Origin: Myroides odoratus
Lineage (GTDB): Bacteria; Bacteroidota; Bacteroidia; Flavobacteriales; Flavobacteriaceae
DNA: 64,000 bases
Assembly (NCBI RefSeq): GCF_001549985.1
Contig: NZ_LROZ01000017.1
Span: 1 to 64,000, forward strand
Reading direction: 5' to 3'
Below the pieces are notes generated by a model that saw nothing but the letters and a program-made list of their open reading frames with translations, was not told where the DNA came from and did not search any database. Below, one piece after another: positions 43,518 to 55,100 of the stretch (position 1 is the stretch's first letter; each line of letters begins with the position of its first letter). Both the position numbers and the translations under genes were made by a program.

Positions 43518-44549
43518 ATGAAAGAAGAAATCCAAGCTTTTGATAATGTGATTTCCTTAGTAGGAGATACGCCTTTAGTGAAATTGGACAAAGTGACCGC
43601 TTCATTAAAAGGGCATTTTTATGGAAAAGTAGAAGCTTTTAATGCAGGGCATTCAGCAAAAGATAGAATTGCTTTACATATTATTGAAACAGCAGAGAAA
43701 AAAGGAATCTTAAAACCGGGTGGAACAATTGTAGAAACTACTTCTGGAAATACAGGTTTTAGTATTGCAATGATTAGCGCGATTAAAGGATATAAATGCA
43801 TCCTTTCTGTGAGTGATAAATCATCTCCAGATAAAATTGATATGTTGCGTGCAATGGGAGCAAAAGTATATGTTTGCCCAGCTAACGTAGCTGCGGACGA
43901 TCCAAGATCATATTATGAAGTAGCAAAAAGAATACATGAAGAAACACCAGGGTCAATTTATATTAATCAGTATTTCAATGAATTAAATACGGAGGCGCAT
44001 TATTTGTCTACGGGACCTGAAATTTGGGAACAAACGAAAGGAAAAATCACTCATTTTGTTTGTTGTTCAGGAACAGGAGGAACGATTTCAGGAACTGCTC
44101 GTTATCTGAAAGAGAAAAATCCAGCAATTCAAATCTTGGGAGTAGATGCTTATGGGTCTGTTTTGAAAAAATACCACGAAACAGGAGAACTAGATCCAAA
44201 TGAAATAGCACCATATAAAATTGAAGGACTAGGGAAAAACTTGATCCCATCGGCTACAGATTTTGCTGTGATTGACCAATTTGTAAAGGTAACTGATAAA
44301 GATGCTGCTTTAGTCGCTAGAGAATTAGCTCGTACAGAAGGACTATTCTTAGGGTATACTTCGGGAGCGGTTTTACAAGCGACGCGTTTATATGCAGAAC
44401 AAGGAATGTTTGATGAAAATAGCGTGGTAGTGTTATTGTTTCCTGACCACGGATCTCGTTATATGAGTAAAATCTATAGTGATGATTGGATGCGTCAACA
44501 AGGGTTTCTCGATGAAAATGAACCAAAGAATGAAATTAATTATATCTAA
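43518..44549 (+). CDS. PLP-dependent cysteine synthase family protein
   Basis: 343 residues from ATG 43518. A longer frame from 43473 would run through the hairpin and is unlikely. The PLP lysine is Lys48 in [12 protein letters not shown]. The phosphate loop is TSGNTG (75-80) and GTGGTISG follows later. This matches O-acetylserine sulfhydrylase/cystathionine beta-synthase catalytic domains. A C-terminal CBS pair is absent. It could make cysteine or act on a related amino acid. Lone gene with a strong terminator. Confidence 0.88.
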   Translation: MKEEIQAFDNVISLVGDTPLVKLDKVTASLKGHFYGKVEAFNAGHSAKDRIALHIIETAEKKGILKPGGTIVETTSGNTGFSIAMISAIKGYKCILSVSDKSSPDKIDMLRAMGAKVYVCPANVAADDPRSYYEVAKRIHEETPGSIYINQYFNELNTEAHYLSTGPEIWEQTKGKITHFVCCSGTGGTISGTARYLKEKNPAIQILGVDAYGSVLKKYHETGELDPNEIAPYKIEGLGKNLIPSATDFAVIDQFVKVTDKDAALVARELARTEGLFLGYTSGAVLQATRLYAEQGMFDENSVVVLLFPDHGSRYMSKIYSDDWMRQQGFLDENEPKNEINYI

Positions 44550-44561
44550 TAGATAAAAATG

Positions 44562-44598
44562 AAAAAGGCTGTTTTTGATAAAAAAACAGCCTTTTTTT
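44562..44598 (+). terminator. terminator of the cysteine synthase-like gene
   Basis: AAAAAGGCTGTTTTT and AAAAACAGCCTTTTTTT form a long stem with a short loop and a T tract. Confidence 0.85.
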
Positions 44599-44861
44599 CT
44601 TTCAGATTAAGGGGTTATCAGAAAGAATCCGTAGTCGTGTAAAACTAGTTGGATTTTTAATTTTTCCTCATATATAAGATCAAGCACATATTTGTGCTTG
44701 ATTTTCAGTTATTCTAAATTAATAGTAAACAAATGTAGATAAAAAAATCTAATAAATGATTTTACAATAGGTTTTTTTGTTAAATAAATATGATATTCGT
44801 TTTTATTCTCTGTTTAAAGAATAAAGTTGGGTTGTTTTGAATCAAAACAGTTGTTTTTTCG
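44599..44861. other. gap with a second hairpin
   Basis: No open frame of note. A perfect 10-bp hairpin (ATCAAGCACA, TATT, TGTGCTTGAT) at 44679-44702 is followed by a short T run. It lies between a terminator and the 3' end of the convergent SulP gene. It could be an extra terminator or the end of a small RNA. No promoter was clearly seen. Confidence 0.3.
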
Positions 44862-46403
44862 TTAACTAATATCGTAAGCTGATTCTTCTTGATTGCCCTC
44901 TAATTCAATTTCAATTTGTTCAAAGGATTTACTGTTTTCAAGTAAACGAATACTATCTGCCCTAAGATTGCGCAATACTACTTGTTTATCTAGTTCTCGA
45001 TATTTTGCAATTACTTTTTTGAGGATTTCTAGTGCTGACATATCAGCAATATGAGATTCTTTGAAATCAATAATGATTTTGCTTGGGTCTTCTTTGGGAG
45101 TAAATTTTTCTGAGAAAGAGGTTGTACTACCAAAAAATAAAGGGCCATAGATTGCATATATTTTATGACCTTGTTGGTTGAATGATTTTCTAGCTCGAAT
45201 GCGTTTGGCATTGTCCCAGGCAAAGATTAAAGCAGAAACGATAACACCTATCAATACAGCTAAAGCTAAATTATGAGAGAAAATAATAATGGCAGTCACT
45301 AGAAAAAGGGTAAAAATATCAGCTTTTGGCATTTTGGTAATTAAGCGAAACGAAACCCACTCAAAAGTGGAGATGGCTACAACCATCATAACACCAACAA
45401 GAGCCGCCATCGGGATTTGTTCTATGACGGGTCCACCAATGAGAATAATGAACAGAATGGTCAAGGCTCCAATAATACCCGCAATTCGGGTTCTTGCCCC
45501 CGCTCCTATATTGACTAAGGTTTGAGCAATCATGGCACAACCACCCATTCCTCCGAAAAATCCATTGACTATATTGGCACCACCTTGTGCCATAGCCTCT
45601 CTGTTGCTATCGCCTTTGGTATTGGTTATTTCATCGACAATATTTAAGGTGAGGAGAGATTCAATTAGTCCAACCCCGGCCATGACCAAAGAAAAGGGGA
45701 AAATAATCTGGAGGGTTTCCCAAGTAAAGGGAACAAGTGGCAAGTGAAAACTAGGAAAAGAACCACTAACTGTTGCAATGTCTATGACTTTTTTTGTGTC
45801 AATTTGAAAAAAGAAAACCAATAAGGTAATGACCACAATAGCAACGAGTGAGGCTGGTACTTTTTTAGTTAGTTTGGGGAAAAGCCAAACAATACCAATG
45901 GTTAATGCGGTTAACCCTAGCATGAGATAAAGGGATGTTCCCGTTAACCAAGAGGTTGAATCTGTTGTTGTAACTTTAAATTGAGCTACTTGGGCCAAGA
46001 AAATAATAACTGCTAATCCATTTAAGAAGCCATACATAACAGGTTGGGGAATGAGTCGAACAAATCGACCTAATTTACAAGCCCCAACAAGAAATTGAAT
46101 GCAACCCGCTAAGACTACAGCGGCAAATAGATATTCTACGCCATAGAGGGAGGCTAAGGCAATTAATACCACTACAGTTGCTCCGGCACCTCCGGAAACC
46201 ATGCCAGGTCTACCACCAAAAATGGCCGTAATAATCCCCATTAAAAAAGCAGCATACAGCCCCGTTAGTGGAGTTAGACCTGCTAGAATAGCAAAAGACA
46301 AAGATTCAGGAATCATGGTCATCGCAACAGTTAAACCTGCGAGGATTTCATTTTTGAAATTTATTTTTTTGAATGTCGAAATTGACAAGAAAGAATGCGT
46401 CAT
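44862..46403 (-). CDS. SulP family anion transporter
   Basis: 513 residues with about 10-12 membrane segments and a C-terminal STAS domain (from about 400: KIIIDFKESHIADMSALEILKKVIAKYRELDKQVVL). The SulP motif near the N terminus, ILAGLTVAMTMIPESLSFAILAGLTPLTGLYAAF, and FGGMGGCAMIAQTLVNIGAGARTR are intact. SulP proteins import sulfate, bicarbonate or other anions. The substrate here is not determined. Inner membrane. Divergent from the ABC genes. Confidence 0.93.
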   Translation of the reverse strand: MTHSFLSISTFKKINFKNEILAGLTVAMTMIPESLSFAILAGLTPLTGLYAAFLMGIITAIFGGRPGMVSGGAGATVVVLIALASLYGVEYLFAAVVLAGCIQFLVGACKLGRFVRLIPQPVMYGFLNGLAVIIFLAQVAQFKVTTTDSTSWLTGTSLYLMLGLTALTIGIVWLFPKLTKKVPASLVAIVVITLLVFFFQIDTKKVIDIATVSGSFPSFHLPLVPFTWETLQIIFPFSLVMAGVGLIESLLTLNIVDEITNTKGDSNREAMAQGGANIVNGFFGGMGGCAMIAQTLVNIGAGARTRIAGIIGALTILFIILIGGPVIEQIPMAALVGVMMVVAISTFEWVSFRLITKMPKADIFTLFLVTAIIIFSHNLALAVLIGVIVSALIFAWDNAKRIRARKSFNQQGHKIYAIYGPLFFGSTTSFSEKFTPKEDPSKIIIDFKESHIADMSALEILKKVIAKYRELDKQVVLRNLRADSIRLLENSKSFEQIEIELEGNQEESAYDIS

Positions 46404-46592
46404 TGTGATTCTATATAGGATGACAAAATTAAAAATTTTAATTCAAGTAAAGGATAAAAGCATGAAGGGATTGCAGGTTGAGAAGGGGAATAGTAATAAG
46501 GCAGGGAAGTGAAGAGAGAAGAATATGTTAGTGAGTTGTGTAACAAAAGAGTAAATCGGGATACTTATAGGATAAACCAAAAAAATAGAAGT

Positions 46593-47465
46593 ATGAAATT
46601 AGTTATTGAAAATTTAAGTAAGACCTATAAAAATGGGGTAAAAGCATTAGATGATTTATCAATAGAAATAGGACCAGGAATGTTTGGTTTGCTAGGGCCT
46701 AATGGAGCAGGAAAGTCAACTTTAATGCGAACAATAGCTACACTACAAAAACCAGATGCGGGGAGTATTCGATTTGGCGATATAAATATTTTAGAACAGC
46801 AAAATGAATTTCGTAAAGTATTAGGGTATTTACCTCAAGACTTTGGTGTTTATCCTAATATGTCTGCTGTGGATTTATTGGATTATTTTGCGCGCTTAAA
46901 AGGAATTTCCAATGCTTCAGAACGCCGTGAAATTGTCAATCGCGTATTAGAAGTTACCAATTTATACGAAGTGAGACGCAAAAGTGTAAGTGGATATTCA
47001 GGAGGGATGAAACAGCGTTTTGGTATTGCTCAATTGTTGTTAAATGATCCGAAATTAATTATTGTGGATGAACCAACGGCTGGATTAGATCCAGCTGAGC
47101 GTCATCGTTTCTTAAATGTTCTAAGAGAAATCGGAACGAATAATATTGTAATCTTTTCAACGCATATCGTAGATGACGTGAATGAATTATGCCATGAGAT
47201 GGCTATTTTAAATGGCGGACATCTTTTGGAAAGAAGTACACCTAAAGAAGCGGAACAAAAGTTAGCGGGACGTATTTGGTTAAAAGAAATCAATAGAGAA
47301 GAGGTGGATCAATACAATCAATTGAATATTCTTTCTGGAAAATACAACCAAGAAAATCGATTAAAAATCCGCGTATATGCTGAGGATTCTTTAGCAAGTG
47401 AAGGGTTTGAGTCAGTTAAACCAACCTTGGAAGATGTTTATTTTGTTGCATTAAAAAACGATTAA
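46593..47465 (+). CDS. ABC transporter ATP-binding protein
   Basis: 290 residues from ATG 46593 (MKLVIENLSKTYKNGVKALD). The 28-residue upstream extension has low-complexity charged sequence and is not typical. Walker A GPNGAGKST at 35-43, Q-loop LGYLPQDFGVYPNM, signature YSGGMKQRFG, and Walker B IIVDEPTAGLDP are intact. It powers the permease of the next gene, which begins 3 bases later. The C terminus is a short regulatory-type tail. Confidence 0.92.
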   Translation: MKLVIENLSKTYKNGVKALDDLSIEIGPGMFGLLGPNGAGKSTLMRTIATLQKPDAGSIRFGDINILEQQNEFRKVLGYLPQDFGVYPNMSAVDLLDYFARLKGISNASERREIVNRVLEVTNLYEVRRKSVSGYSGGMKQRFGIAQLLLNDPKLIIVDEPTAGLDPAERHRFLNVLREIGTNNIVIFSTHIVDDVNELCHEMAILNGGHLLERSTPKEAEQKLAGRIWLKEINREEVDQYNQLNILSGKYNQENRLKIRVYAEDSLASEGFESVKPTLEDVYFVALKND

Positions 47466-47468
47466 GGG

Positions 47469-50400
47469 ATGTTTAAAACAGTTTTTTCTTTTGAACTTAA
47501 ACGTTGGTTTAAGAGCTGGGTGTTTTATTTATACCTAGCGATTTTTTTTGTGATCAGTTTCTTATCGATGATGTCAACCATTGGTGTTTTTGATGCCGTG
47601 AAAAATACATCTGCTTCCTTATTGCAAATGAATTCTGCCTATGTGCTCAATACGATGCTGGATTCATTCAATATGTTGCTGTATTTTTTATTTCCTTCTA
47701 TTATTGGGATGGCTATTTATAGGGACTACAAATATAATGTACACCATATTTTATATTCATATCCTTTTTCAAAATGGCAATATTTACTGGGTAAGTTTAC
47801 AAGTTCTTTTCTAGTGACGCTCTTGATTAGTATCATGATGGGAATTGGTTCATTCTTAGCGACTCTAGTGCCTTGGGCGAATCCAGAGTTGTTAGGACCT
47901 AATGAATTGTGGAACTACGTACAAGTGTACTTGATCAATTTAATCCCTAATATGTTGTTTATTGGCGTGATTGTCTTTGCTGTAGTAACGCTGACACGTA
48001 GTATTTATACTGGTTTTATAACCATCATCATCATCATGATTGTGCAGGGGATTATTAATAGTATTGCAGCTGATGTAGACTATAGAGAATTAGGTGCTTT
48101 GTTAGACCCTTCTGGTGGACAAGCCTTGAGCTATTATACGCGCTATTGGAGTGTAGAGGAATTGAATGTCAATAATTTACCATTAGAGAAATATTATCTT
48201 TTAAATCGTCTGATTTGGTTGCTAATTAGTTTGATCTCTCTATTTGTTTTAGGTAAAGTATTTAAATTTGAACAACAACCGGCAACATTCTCGTGTAGAA
48301 GAAAAGTAAAAGGAGATCGTGTAGTTAAAAATAACTTTAGTGGTATTTTTAAAATTGTCTTACCTAAAGTGCGATATGATTTTTCTTTCAAAGCCAATTG
48401 GAGCAATGTGTTGGCTTTTGCGAAGATTGATTTTACGTTTTTAGCTCGTAATCGCGTATTCTTGATTTTGATTGGTGTAGGTCTATTGTTTATGATTTTA
48501 GTCGCCAGTTTTGCTATGACCATGTATGGCACATCAACTTATCCTTTAACAAGACAGATGTTGATGATTCCAGGAGGAACCTTCCATTTCTTTATTTTGA
48601 TGATTACCTTTTTAGGAGCAGGATTACTTGTGCACCGTGGAGAAAATACACGGATGAATTTACTTGTTGATTCAACTGCAGTTCCTAACTGGGTGCTGTT
48701 TGTTTCGAAGTTTTTTGCCTTAATCGGATTGCAATTGATGTTGTTGATTTTAATCATGATAACCAGTATGGGTATTCAAGCATATAACGGCTTTTATCAG
48801 TTCGAAATTGGTCTATACCTTCAAAGCTTATTGGGATATGATTGGATCGAATTTATTATTTGGGCGTTAATGGCATTGGCTGTACAAACGTTTTTCAAAA
48901 ATTATATTATTGGATTCTTCGTTTTACTTGTGCTTAACATGGGATGGCCTGCAATTAGTAAAATAGGAATAGAGCAACCGATTTTCTTCTTTAATTCCAT
49001 TCCAACGCCTTCTTATTCGGATATGAATGGCTTTGGATCAAGTGCTGATTTAGGTAAGTTCTTAATCTATGCCCTTTATTGGAGTTTATTTGTAGCAGGA
49101 TTGAGCGGATTGACTTTATTATTTTGGAGGAGAGGTGTATTTAGTGGGGTGAAAGAGCGATTTTACTATGCGAAGAAACGTTCAAAAGCGATTGTTATCG
49201 TACCAACTTTACTTTTCTTTGCGACTTTTATAGGCTTAGGTGCTTATTTATATTATGAAAATACGGTATTGAATGTATTTCATTCATCCAAAGAAACAGA
49301 ACTTCTTCAAGTAGCATACGAAAAAACATATAAAAAATATCAATGGATGGCACAACCTCGCATTGTAGATGTTAAGGTAGATGTCGATTTATATCCAGAG
49401 CAAAACAATTTCCAAGCTAGGGGAACCTACATACTTGAAAATAAAACAACACAAGCATTAGATAGTTTATACGTGTCTTACTATCCAAGTTTAAAGAATA
49501 CGATTGTCGTGGAAGGAGGAACGTTTTTGTCTACTGATTCTATTCAAGGAGTGAGTTTTTATCGCTTGGATACACCGATGCAAGCAGGAGAAACGAGAAC
49601 GTTGGAGTTTGTTGTAGAGAATAAACCGAATACTTTGATTCGCTCAGAATCTCCTATTTTAAACAATGGAACCTTCTTAAATAATAGTTTTTTCCCTTCC
49701 TTAGGTTATAGTGATCGTGGAGAGTTGACAGATGATGAAATTCGCAAAAAACACGGGTTAGCTCCGAAAGAGCGTATGGCGGAACAGACGGATAAGCGCG
49801 CTTTACAAAATACGTATATTAGCAGTGATGCCGATTGGATTCATTTTGAAACCACAGTGAGTACAATGGCTGATCAGATAGCGATTGCACCAGGTTATTT
49901 ACAAAAGGAATGGACCGAAGGAAATCGTCGTTACTTCCATTATAAAATGGATCAAAAGATGCTGAATTTCTATGCCTATAATTCCGCGCGATATGAAGTG
50001 AAACGAGATAAATGGAAGGATGTAAACATTGAGATTTACTATCATAAGGGACACGAATACAATTTGGATCGCATGATGTCTGGAGTGAAAAAATCATTAG
50101 CTTATTATTCAGAGGCTTTTAGTCCTTATCAACACAAGCAGGTGCGAATCATTGAATTTCCATTAAGTATGGGAACTTTTGCTCAGTCTTTTGCGAATAC
50201 GATTCCATTTTCTGAAACAATTGGATTTGTAGCAGACGTAGATGATACGGATGAAAATGCAGTGGATTATCCTTTTTCAGTAACGGCACACGAAGTTGCA
50301 CATCAATGGTGGGCACATCAAGTAATTGGAGCGAATGTACAAGGAGCGACAATGTTATCCGAGAGTTTATCGGAATACAGCTCGTTGAAAGTATTGGAAA

Positions 50401-51125
50401 AAGAATATGGCAAAGGTCAAATGCAGCGTTTCTTAAAAGATGCATTAGATGGGTATTTAAGTGGACGATCGAGAGAATCGAAAAAAGAGAAACCTTTGAT
50501 GTACAATGAAAACCAACAGTATATCCATTACAATAAAGGATCTTTAGTATTTTATACGATGAGTGATTATTTAGGAGATGCTGTTTTAAATGGAGTATTA
50601 AAAGAGTATGTGAAAAAAGTAGCCTTCCAAGAGGCTCCTTATACCATTTCTGCTGAATTAGTCCATGATATTAAAGTGGCTACTCCTGATTCTTTGCGTT
50701 ATATGGTAAAAGATATGTTTGAAACTATTACGCTATATGATAATTATGTGGATAAAGTTGAAATTAAGCCATTAGATGGAGGTAAATATGAAGTAAAAAT
50801 CAAGGCTTATGTAAGCAAATATAGAGCAGGAGATAAGGGGGAGAAGATTTATGCTGATCAAGGAACAACGCCACTTGTATTTACTGGTGATAAGAATTTG
50901 AAAATAGAATCATTGCCTTTAGCAGACTATGTTGAGATTGGTATTTTTACCAAAGCGAAAGAAGCGAAGAGTAAAGAGAAAGTGCTTTATCTGCAAAAAG
51001 TAAAAGTAACGGCCATTGAAAATGAGTTTACGATTATTGTAGATGAAAAACCAACAGAAGTGGGAATTGATCCTTATTATAAGTTGATTGATACGCGTTC
51101 GTATGACAATAGAAAAGCAATATAA
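47469..51125 (+). CDS. ABC permease fused to M1 family aminopeptidase
   Basis: 1218 residues. The N-terminal part (about 1-620) carries twelve or so membrane segments of an ABC-2 type permease. The C-terminal part (about 650-1200) is an extracytoplasmic M1 peptidase with HEVAHQWW (His941, Glu942, His945). The third zinc ligand lies in MLSESLSEY, with Glu965 19 residues after His945, one more than the usual spacing. Such fusions are known in Bacteroidota and may couple export to peptide processing. Translation is nearly coupled to the ABC ATPase gene. Substrate unknown. Confidence 0.9.
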   Translation: MFKTVFSFELKRWFKSWVFYLYLAIFFVISFLSMMSTIGVFDAVKNTSASLLQMNSAYVLNTMLDSFNMLLYFLFPSIIGMAIYRDYKYNVHHILYSYPFSKWQYLLGKFTSSFLVTLLISIMMGIGSFLATLVPWANPELLGPNELWNYVQVYLINLIPNMLFIGVIVFAVVTLTRSIYTGFITIIIIMIVQGIINSIAADVDYRELGALLDPSGGQALSYYTRYWSVEELNVNNLPLEKYYLLNRLIWLLISLISLFVLGKVFKFEQQPATFSCRRKVKGDRVVKNNFSGIFKIVLPKVRYDFSFKANWSNVLAFAKIDFTFLARNRVFLILIGVGLLFMILVASFAMTMYGTSTYPLTRQMLMIPGGTFHFFILMITFLGAGLLVHRGENTRMNLLVDSTAVPNWVLFVSKFFALIGLQLMLLILIMITSMGIQAYNGFYQFEIGLYLQSLLGYDWIEFIIWALMALAVQTFFKNYIIGFFVLLVLNMGWPAISKIGIEQPIFFFNSIPTPSYSDMNGFGSSADLGKFLIYALYWSLFVAGLSGLTLLFWRRGVFSGVKERFYYAKKRSKAIVIVPTLLFFATFIGLGAYLYYENTVLNVFHSSKETELLQVAYEKTYKKYQWMAQPRIVDVKVDVDLYPEQNNFQARGTYILENKTTQALDSLYVSYYPSLKNTIVVEGGTFLSTDSIQGVSFYRLDTPMQAGETRTLEFVVENKPNTLIRSESPILNNGTFLNNSFFPSLGYSDRGELTDDEIRKKHGLAPKERMAEQTDKRALQNTYISSDADWIHFETTVSTMADQIAIAPGYLQKEWTEGNRRYFHYKMDQKMLNFYAYNSARYEVKRDKWKDVNIEIYYHKGHEYNLDRMMSGVKKSLAYYSEAFSPYQHKQVRIIEFPLSMGTFAQSFANTIPFSETIGFVADVDDTDENAVDYPFSVTAHEVAHQWWAHQVIGANVQGATMLSESLSEYSSLKVLEKEYGKGQMQRFLKDALDGYLSGRSRESKKEKPLMYNENQQYIHYNKGSLVFYTMSDYLGDAVLNGVLKEYVKKVAFQEAPYTISAELVHDIKVATPDSLRYMVKDMFETITLYDNYVDKVEIKPLDGGKYEVKIKAYVSKYRAGDKGEKIYADQGTTPLVFTGDKNLKIESLPLADYVEIGIFTKAKEAKSKEKVLYLQKVKVTAIENEFTIIVDEKPTEVGIDPYYKLIDTRSYDNRKAI

Positions 51126-51128
51126 AGT

Positions 51129-51156
51129 AAAAAGGGACCTCTAAGGTCCCTTTTTT
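51129..51156 (+). terminator. terminator of the ABC-M1 operon
   Basis: AAAAAGGGACCT and AGGTCCCTTTTT form a stem with a three-base loop and T tract. Confidence 0.85.
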
Positions 51157-51213
51157 CATTTGTAAAGGTTAGTAAGACAAAGAATATTGTTTTTTAGCCT
51201 AGATTCTTCTCTA

Positions 51214-52071
51214 TTATAAGCCAAAACCATATTTTATTTTAATTCCAACCGCATACGTTTTTAATTTATATGCTGGATTGTCATACGCTTTGTTGTAAAC
51301 CAAAGGATGCTCATCGACCGATTTATAACCTAATAACGAAGATGTATTAGCAGCATTGGTTGATTTTTTAATGTCGTTTAATGCAACATCAAAATACAAT
51401 CCGATATACAAGTTTTGTCTTTCCGCTAACTCATACTTGTATCCTACTTCTCCTACCCAAGCGACTCTTGTATTTACATCCACATCTTTCTTTTCTTTTT
51501 TATCTCCTAAAGAGCCTAAGTCCAAATAATTAGGTTCGGTTAAAACCAATTCATATTGAGGGAAATAAGCCTCTGTTTCGAGCTGATTGAACGTTGTTTC
51601 AACTTCACTTGTCATACTCAAACCAACCTGTACTCCTGTTCTGAAATAAATATTATTCTCCATTGTATAGGCTACTGTAAGGGGAATACTCAGTTCATTT
51701 AATGTTATTTTTTCTTTCAAAGAATTGGTCTTGTATCTCAAGATAAAATTGGCACCTTCATAATCCGTAACAGGCATACTACCTTCATATCGATTCTTTT
51801 CATACTTTACATTATTCATACTATAGATTCCAGCAATACCTACACTCCATTTGTGAGACAAGTGGTAATCGTAGTGGATTCCGGCTCCATAAGACATTCC
51901 TCCATCCGATTTTAAATCGTAAGGCAAACTATTTTGAATGCCTAAATAACCGCCTTGTACGCTAACGCCTACTTCGTGTTTGTTGTAGTAATAACGACTG
52001 AACTGAGCGGTTGCCGTTTGAGCGGCTAAACATAGCCCTACTAGGCTTAATGCATATATAACTTTTCTCAT
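51214..52071 (-). CDS. outer-membrane beta-barrel protein
   Basis: 285 residues with signal peptide MRKVIYALSLVGLCLAAQTATAQ. Alternating strands with aromatic ends (EVGVSVQGGYLGIQ, YGAGIHYDYHLSHKWSVGIAG, LYIGLYFDVALNDIK) end in AVGIKIKYGFGL, a barrel C terminus. It resembles PorT/OmpA-like small outer-membrane barrels. It lies 68 bases downstream of a T9SS cargo gene, and a hairpin between them is GC-rich but lacks a T tract, so the two may be co-transcribed. It could anchor or receive that protein (inferred). Confidence 0.8.
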   Translation of the reverse strand: MRKVIYALSLVGLCLAAQTATAQFSRYYYNKHEVGVSVQGGYLGIQNSLPYDLKSDGGMSYGAGIHYDYHLSHKWSVGIAGIYSMNNVKYEKNRYEGSMPVTDYEGANFILRYKTNSLKEKITLNELSIPLTVAYTMENNIYFRTGVQVGLSMTSEVETTFNQLETEAYFPQYELVLTEPNYLDLGSLGDKKEKKDVDVNTRVAWVGEVGYKYELAERQNLYIGLYFDVALNDIKKSTNAANTSSLLGYKSVDEHPLVYNKAYDNPAYKLKTYAVGIKIKYGFGL

Positions 52072-52089
52072 AAAGTTGTTTTTTTAAAT

Positions 52090-52119
52090 CAGGCAGTAGC
52101 GCTAACTGCTGCCTGATAA
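52090..52119 (-). terminator. hairpin between MBG cargo and barrel genes
   Basis: ATCAGGCAG and CTGCCTGAT pair around a partly paired core. Few T residues follow on the minus strand, so termination is probably weak or partial. Confidence 0.4.
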
Positions 52120-52139
52120 TTAGTAAGTTTTGTATGTTG

Positions 52140-55100
52140 TTATTCTTTTACAATGAATTGAACCGATTGGTGTTTTCCTTCTGATTTTAGTACTAAGAAG
52201 TAAGAACCTGAAGCGATTGTAGCAGGTAAATTTACTTCTTTCTTCTCGTCAGTAAATACGCCATGAAAAATAATTTGACCGACTACATTGTAAATGGTAT
52301 AGCTATTCTCGTATACTTTGTTCTCTTCTAAATCAACTTGTAATGCTTGTGTTTTTGACACAGGATTCGGATAAACTTTGAGTTTGCCATTCTTTTTTAA
52401 GATGATTTCAATCGGACAAGTAGTGAGTTTAGTTCCATTGGCCAAGGTTAAAACTGCATGATAGATTGCTGTGTCGTCTAATTTCATCCCATATTTATCT
52501 CCTGCGGAATAGGCCTGTTGTGTGCCAATTAACTCGTTGTTTTTATACCATTCGTATTTTGTAAACTTATAGCCTCCATTGGTTGCTGCATTATTATTGA
52601 CTAATAAGACGTTCTCGTATTTTTGATAAACAATGTTTGTGGTAGGAAAGCGTTTGTCGATATAGACATAATATTTCGTACTCTTCGTACCATCTTCTGA
52701 GAATACTTCAATTTCTTGTTTGTGTATTCCATATGTACTGACATCAACTACAATACGGTTGCTTGGTTTTACTGTCATCCCTTCGTTGACAAGAACCTCT
52801 AGTAGGACGCTGTTTTTGTTAGGATCACAATCTAACAGAATATAGGTTTCTTTTTGTATTCTACCATAAGACACTCCATCAACAATTAGATCTAAAATAT
52901 CTGTAACGTTGGTTTTGATGATGAGTGTTCTTGTTACTGGTGTGGCAGGTAAATAGTTCTCATTTCCATCTTGATAAGCGGTAATTTTAGCCGTTCCTAC
53001 TTGTAATGGCGTCACTAATCCTGCTGCTGTCATTGTTAAAAGATTAGGTAAGCTAGTATAGGTTACTTCAAAACGAACTGGAAGCCCTGAACTAGCTGTT
53101 GCATGTAATTGTAAAAATGGCGTATCCTCTATATAAATAAGGTCCAGTTCTTCAAAATTAATTTCTTGAGGAGCTTTGACAATAGTCAGTTCCGCTTCTA
53201 ATTCGAGTATTTCGTAATTTGGACCAAAATCTATTCTTGCTTTTACGGTGTATACTCCTACTTCTGTTTGGTCATTATTAATATAGGTAATAACAGTATT
53301 AGGCGGAATGGTTCCTGTAACCGCTAAGCTTTTTACTGTTCCGTCATAAACAAATGTTTTAGATAAAAATTCGAGATCATCTTTTCCTTTAAATTCGGCT
53401 TTGCGAATTTCAAAATCAGCGGAAGTAAAATCGGTTAGGTAATAATTAGGACCACCTTCTAAAGTTCCTATTGTAATGGGATAGAGGTCAATATCTTCGC
53501 CTTCTTCTCTACTTAAGCGTCCTCGTGTAGCTTGAAAGTTTGTATCATTAAATTGAAGTCCTACCCCTGTAAATTGTAAAATAGGGTCTGCATTACCATA
53601 GTATTTGTATTGATTGGGATTAGCTATGATAGCAAGTGGGGCGGGTTTAATTTCAAATTGTTCATACATGATATTGATGTAATAGTTTTGTGTATCCATA
53701 GAAGCATAGGTAAGTGTATAATAATGAAATCCTACATTCTCTCCAGCTAATTTTCCCAATCGTACTTCGCGAATTAAATCAATAGTATCATCAAATTTGA
53801 ATCCTACAATCGTGTCATAAGTCATAACTGGATCGGGTTGTCCATAGGTTTTCCATTGACCTGGAGTTGGATAAAGATCTAAACGAGCAGGTTCAATGAA
53901 AAATACATTGGGAATGTAATGAACCGTATAGTTATTAGAATGTATCGTTAAATCATTTCGATGGATAGCGTAAAATCCTACATTTTCACCTGGATCACGA
54001 GTTAATACCCCTGTTACAATAGTTTCTGGAAAATCTCCATTTGTTAAACCTTCAATTCTATAATAAATTTCTGGATTATCAGGGTTTCCATATGTTTTGA
54101 TATTTGCATTATTAGGTGGAAGCTCATAAGGACTATGGACAATGATAAATAAATCAGCAAGTGTAATCGTAAAAATATTATCGATAAAAATGATGTTGTA
54201 ATTGGAATTGCGTAAACTACCTTGTAAAAAGCGGTATATACCTACATTTTCTCCAGGTTCTCTAGTGATATTTCCTGTTAAAGAGCGTGTAGTATCTGAA
54301 AATTTGAAACCTTCAGCTGTATAACTATATTGGGGTTCTCTCTCTCCATATACTTTTGTTTTTGCATCTACTGTGATGGTTAAAGGAGCCGGGGTAATAC
54401 TGAACTTGGTTGGTACCAGATTAAAGGTATAGTTAGGTATTGGGGTAAGTGATCCCAATGTAAGGTCATATCGACCTACGTTTTCACCAGGTAAACGATG
54501 AAGTTGGCCACGAAGGGGAACAATATCTTCTTGGTTAATAAATCCACTAACGGTATAGGTTAAAGTAGGATCGGCTTCTCCATATTCTTTTGTTAATGTA
54601 TCTGGCGTGATTGTTAATTTTGCTGGGCGTACGTGTACTTTTATAGCTAAGCGTTCACTTTCACATCCGCTAGGGCTTCGCTGACTAATCCAATAGGAAA
54701 AAGTGCGCACAGCATCTGTTGGGATGGTTGGTGGAACTGTAGTCCCTTGCCCTCCAGTGGCAGTTGTATACCACACCAATACATGATGAGGAGCAGTATC
54801 TATTGTGAAAGGAGTAGAAATATCACCATAGGTAAATTCGATTGCATTGTTTTCTACAGTAGGTCTGGTAATATTTTCCATTCGAACAGTAACAGCTGTT
54901 CTCGTACTACTTTCACAGTTGTGAATGGTTTGAGAAGCGTAATAGGTTCTATTATTGATTAATCTATCGGTAACAGCAAGAGGCGTGCTACCCTCAGCTG
55001 CATTATACCATTTGATTGCACTTCCAGTAGCATCTAAATTAGCAATTGTGGGCTGAAGAGAAGGACAGAATACCTGTTCTTCCTCTGCAGTTGGTGCTGC

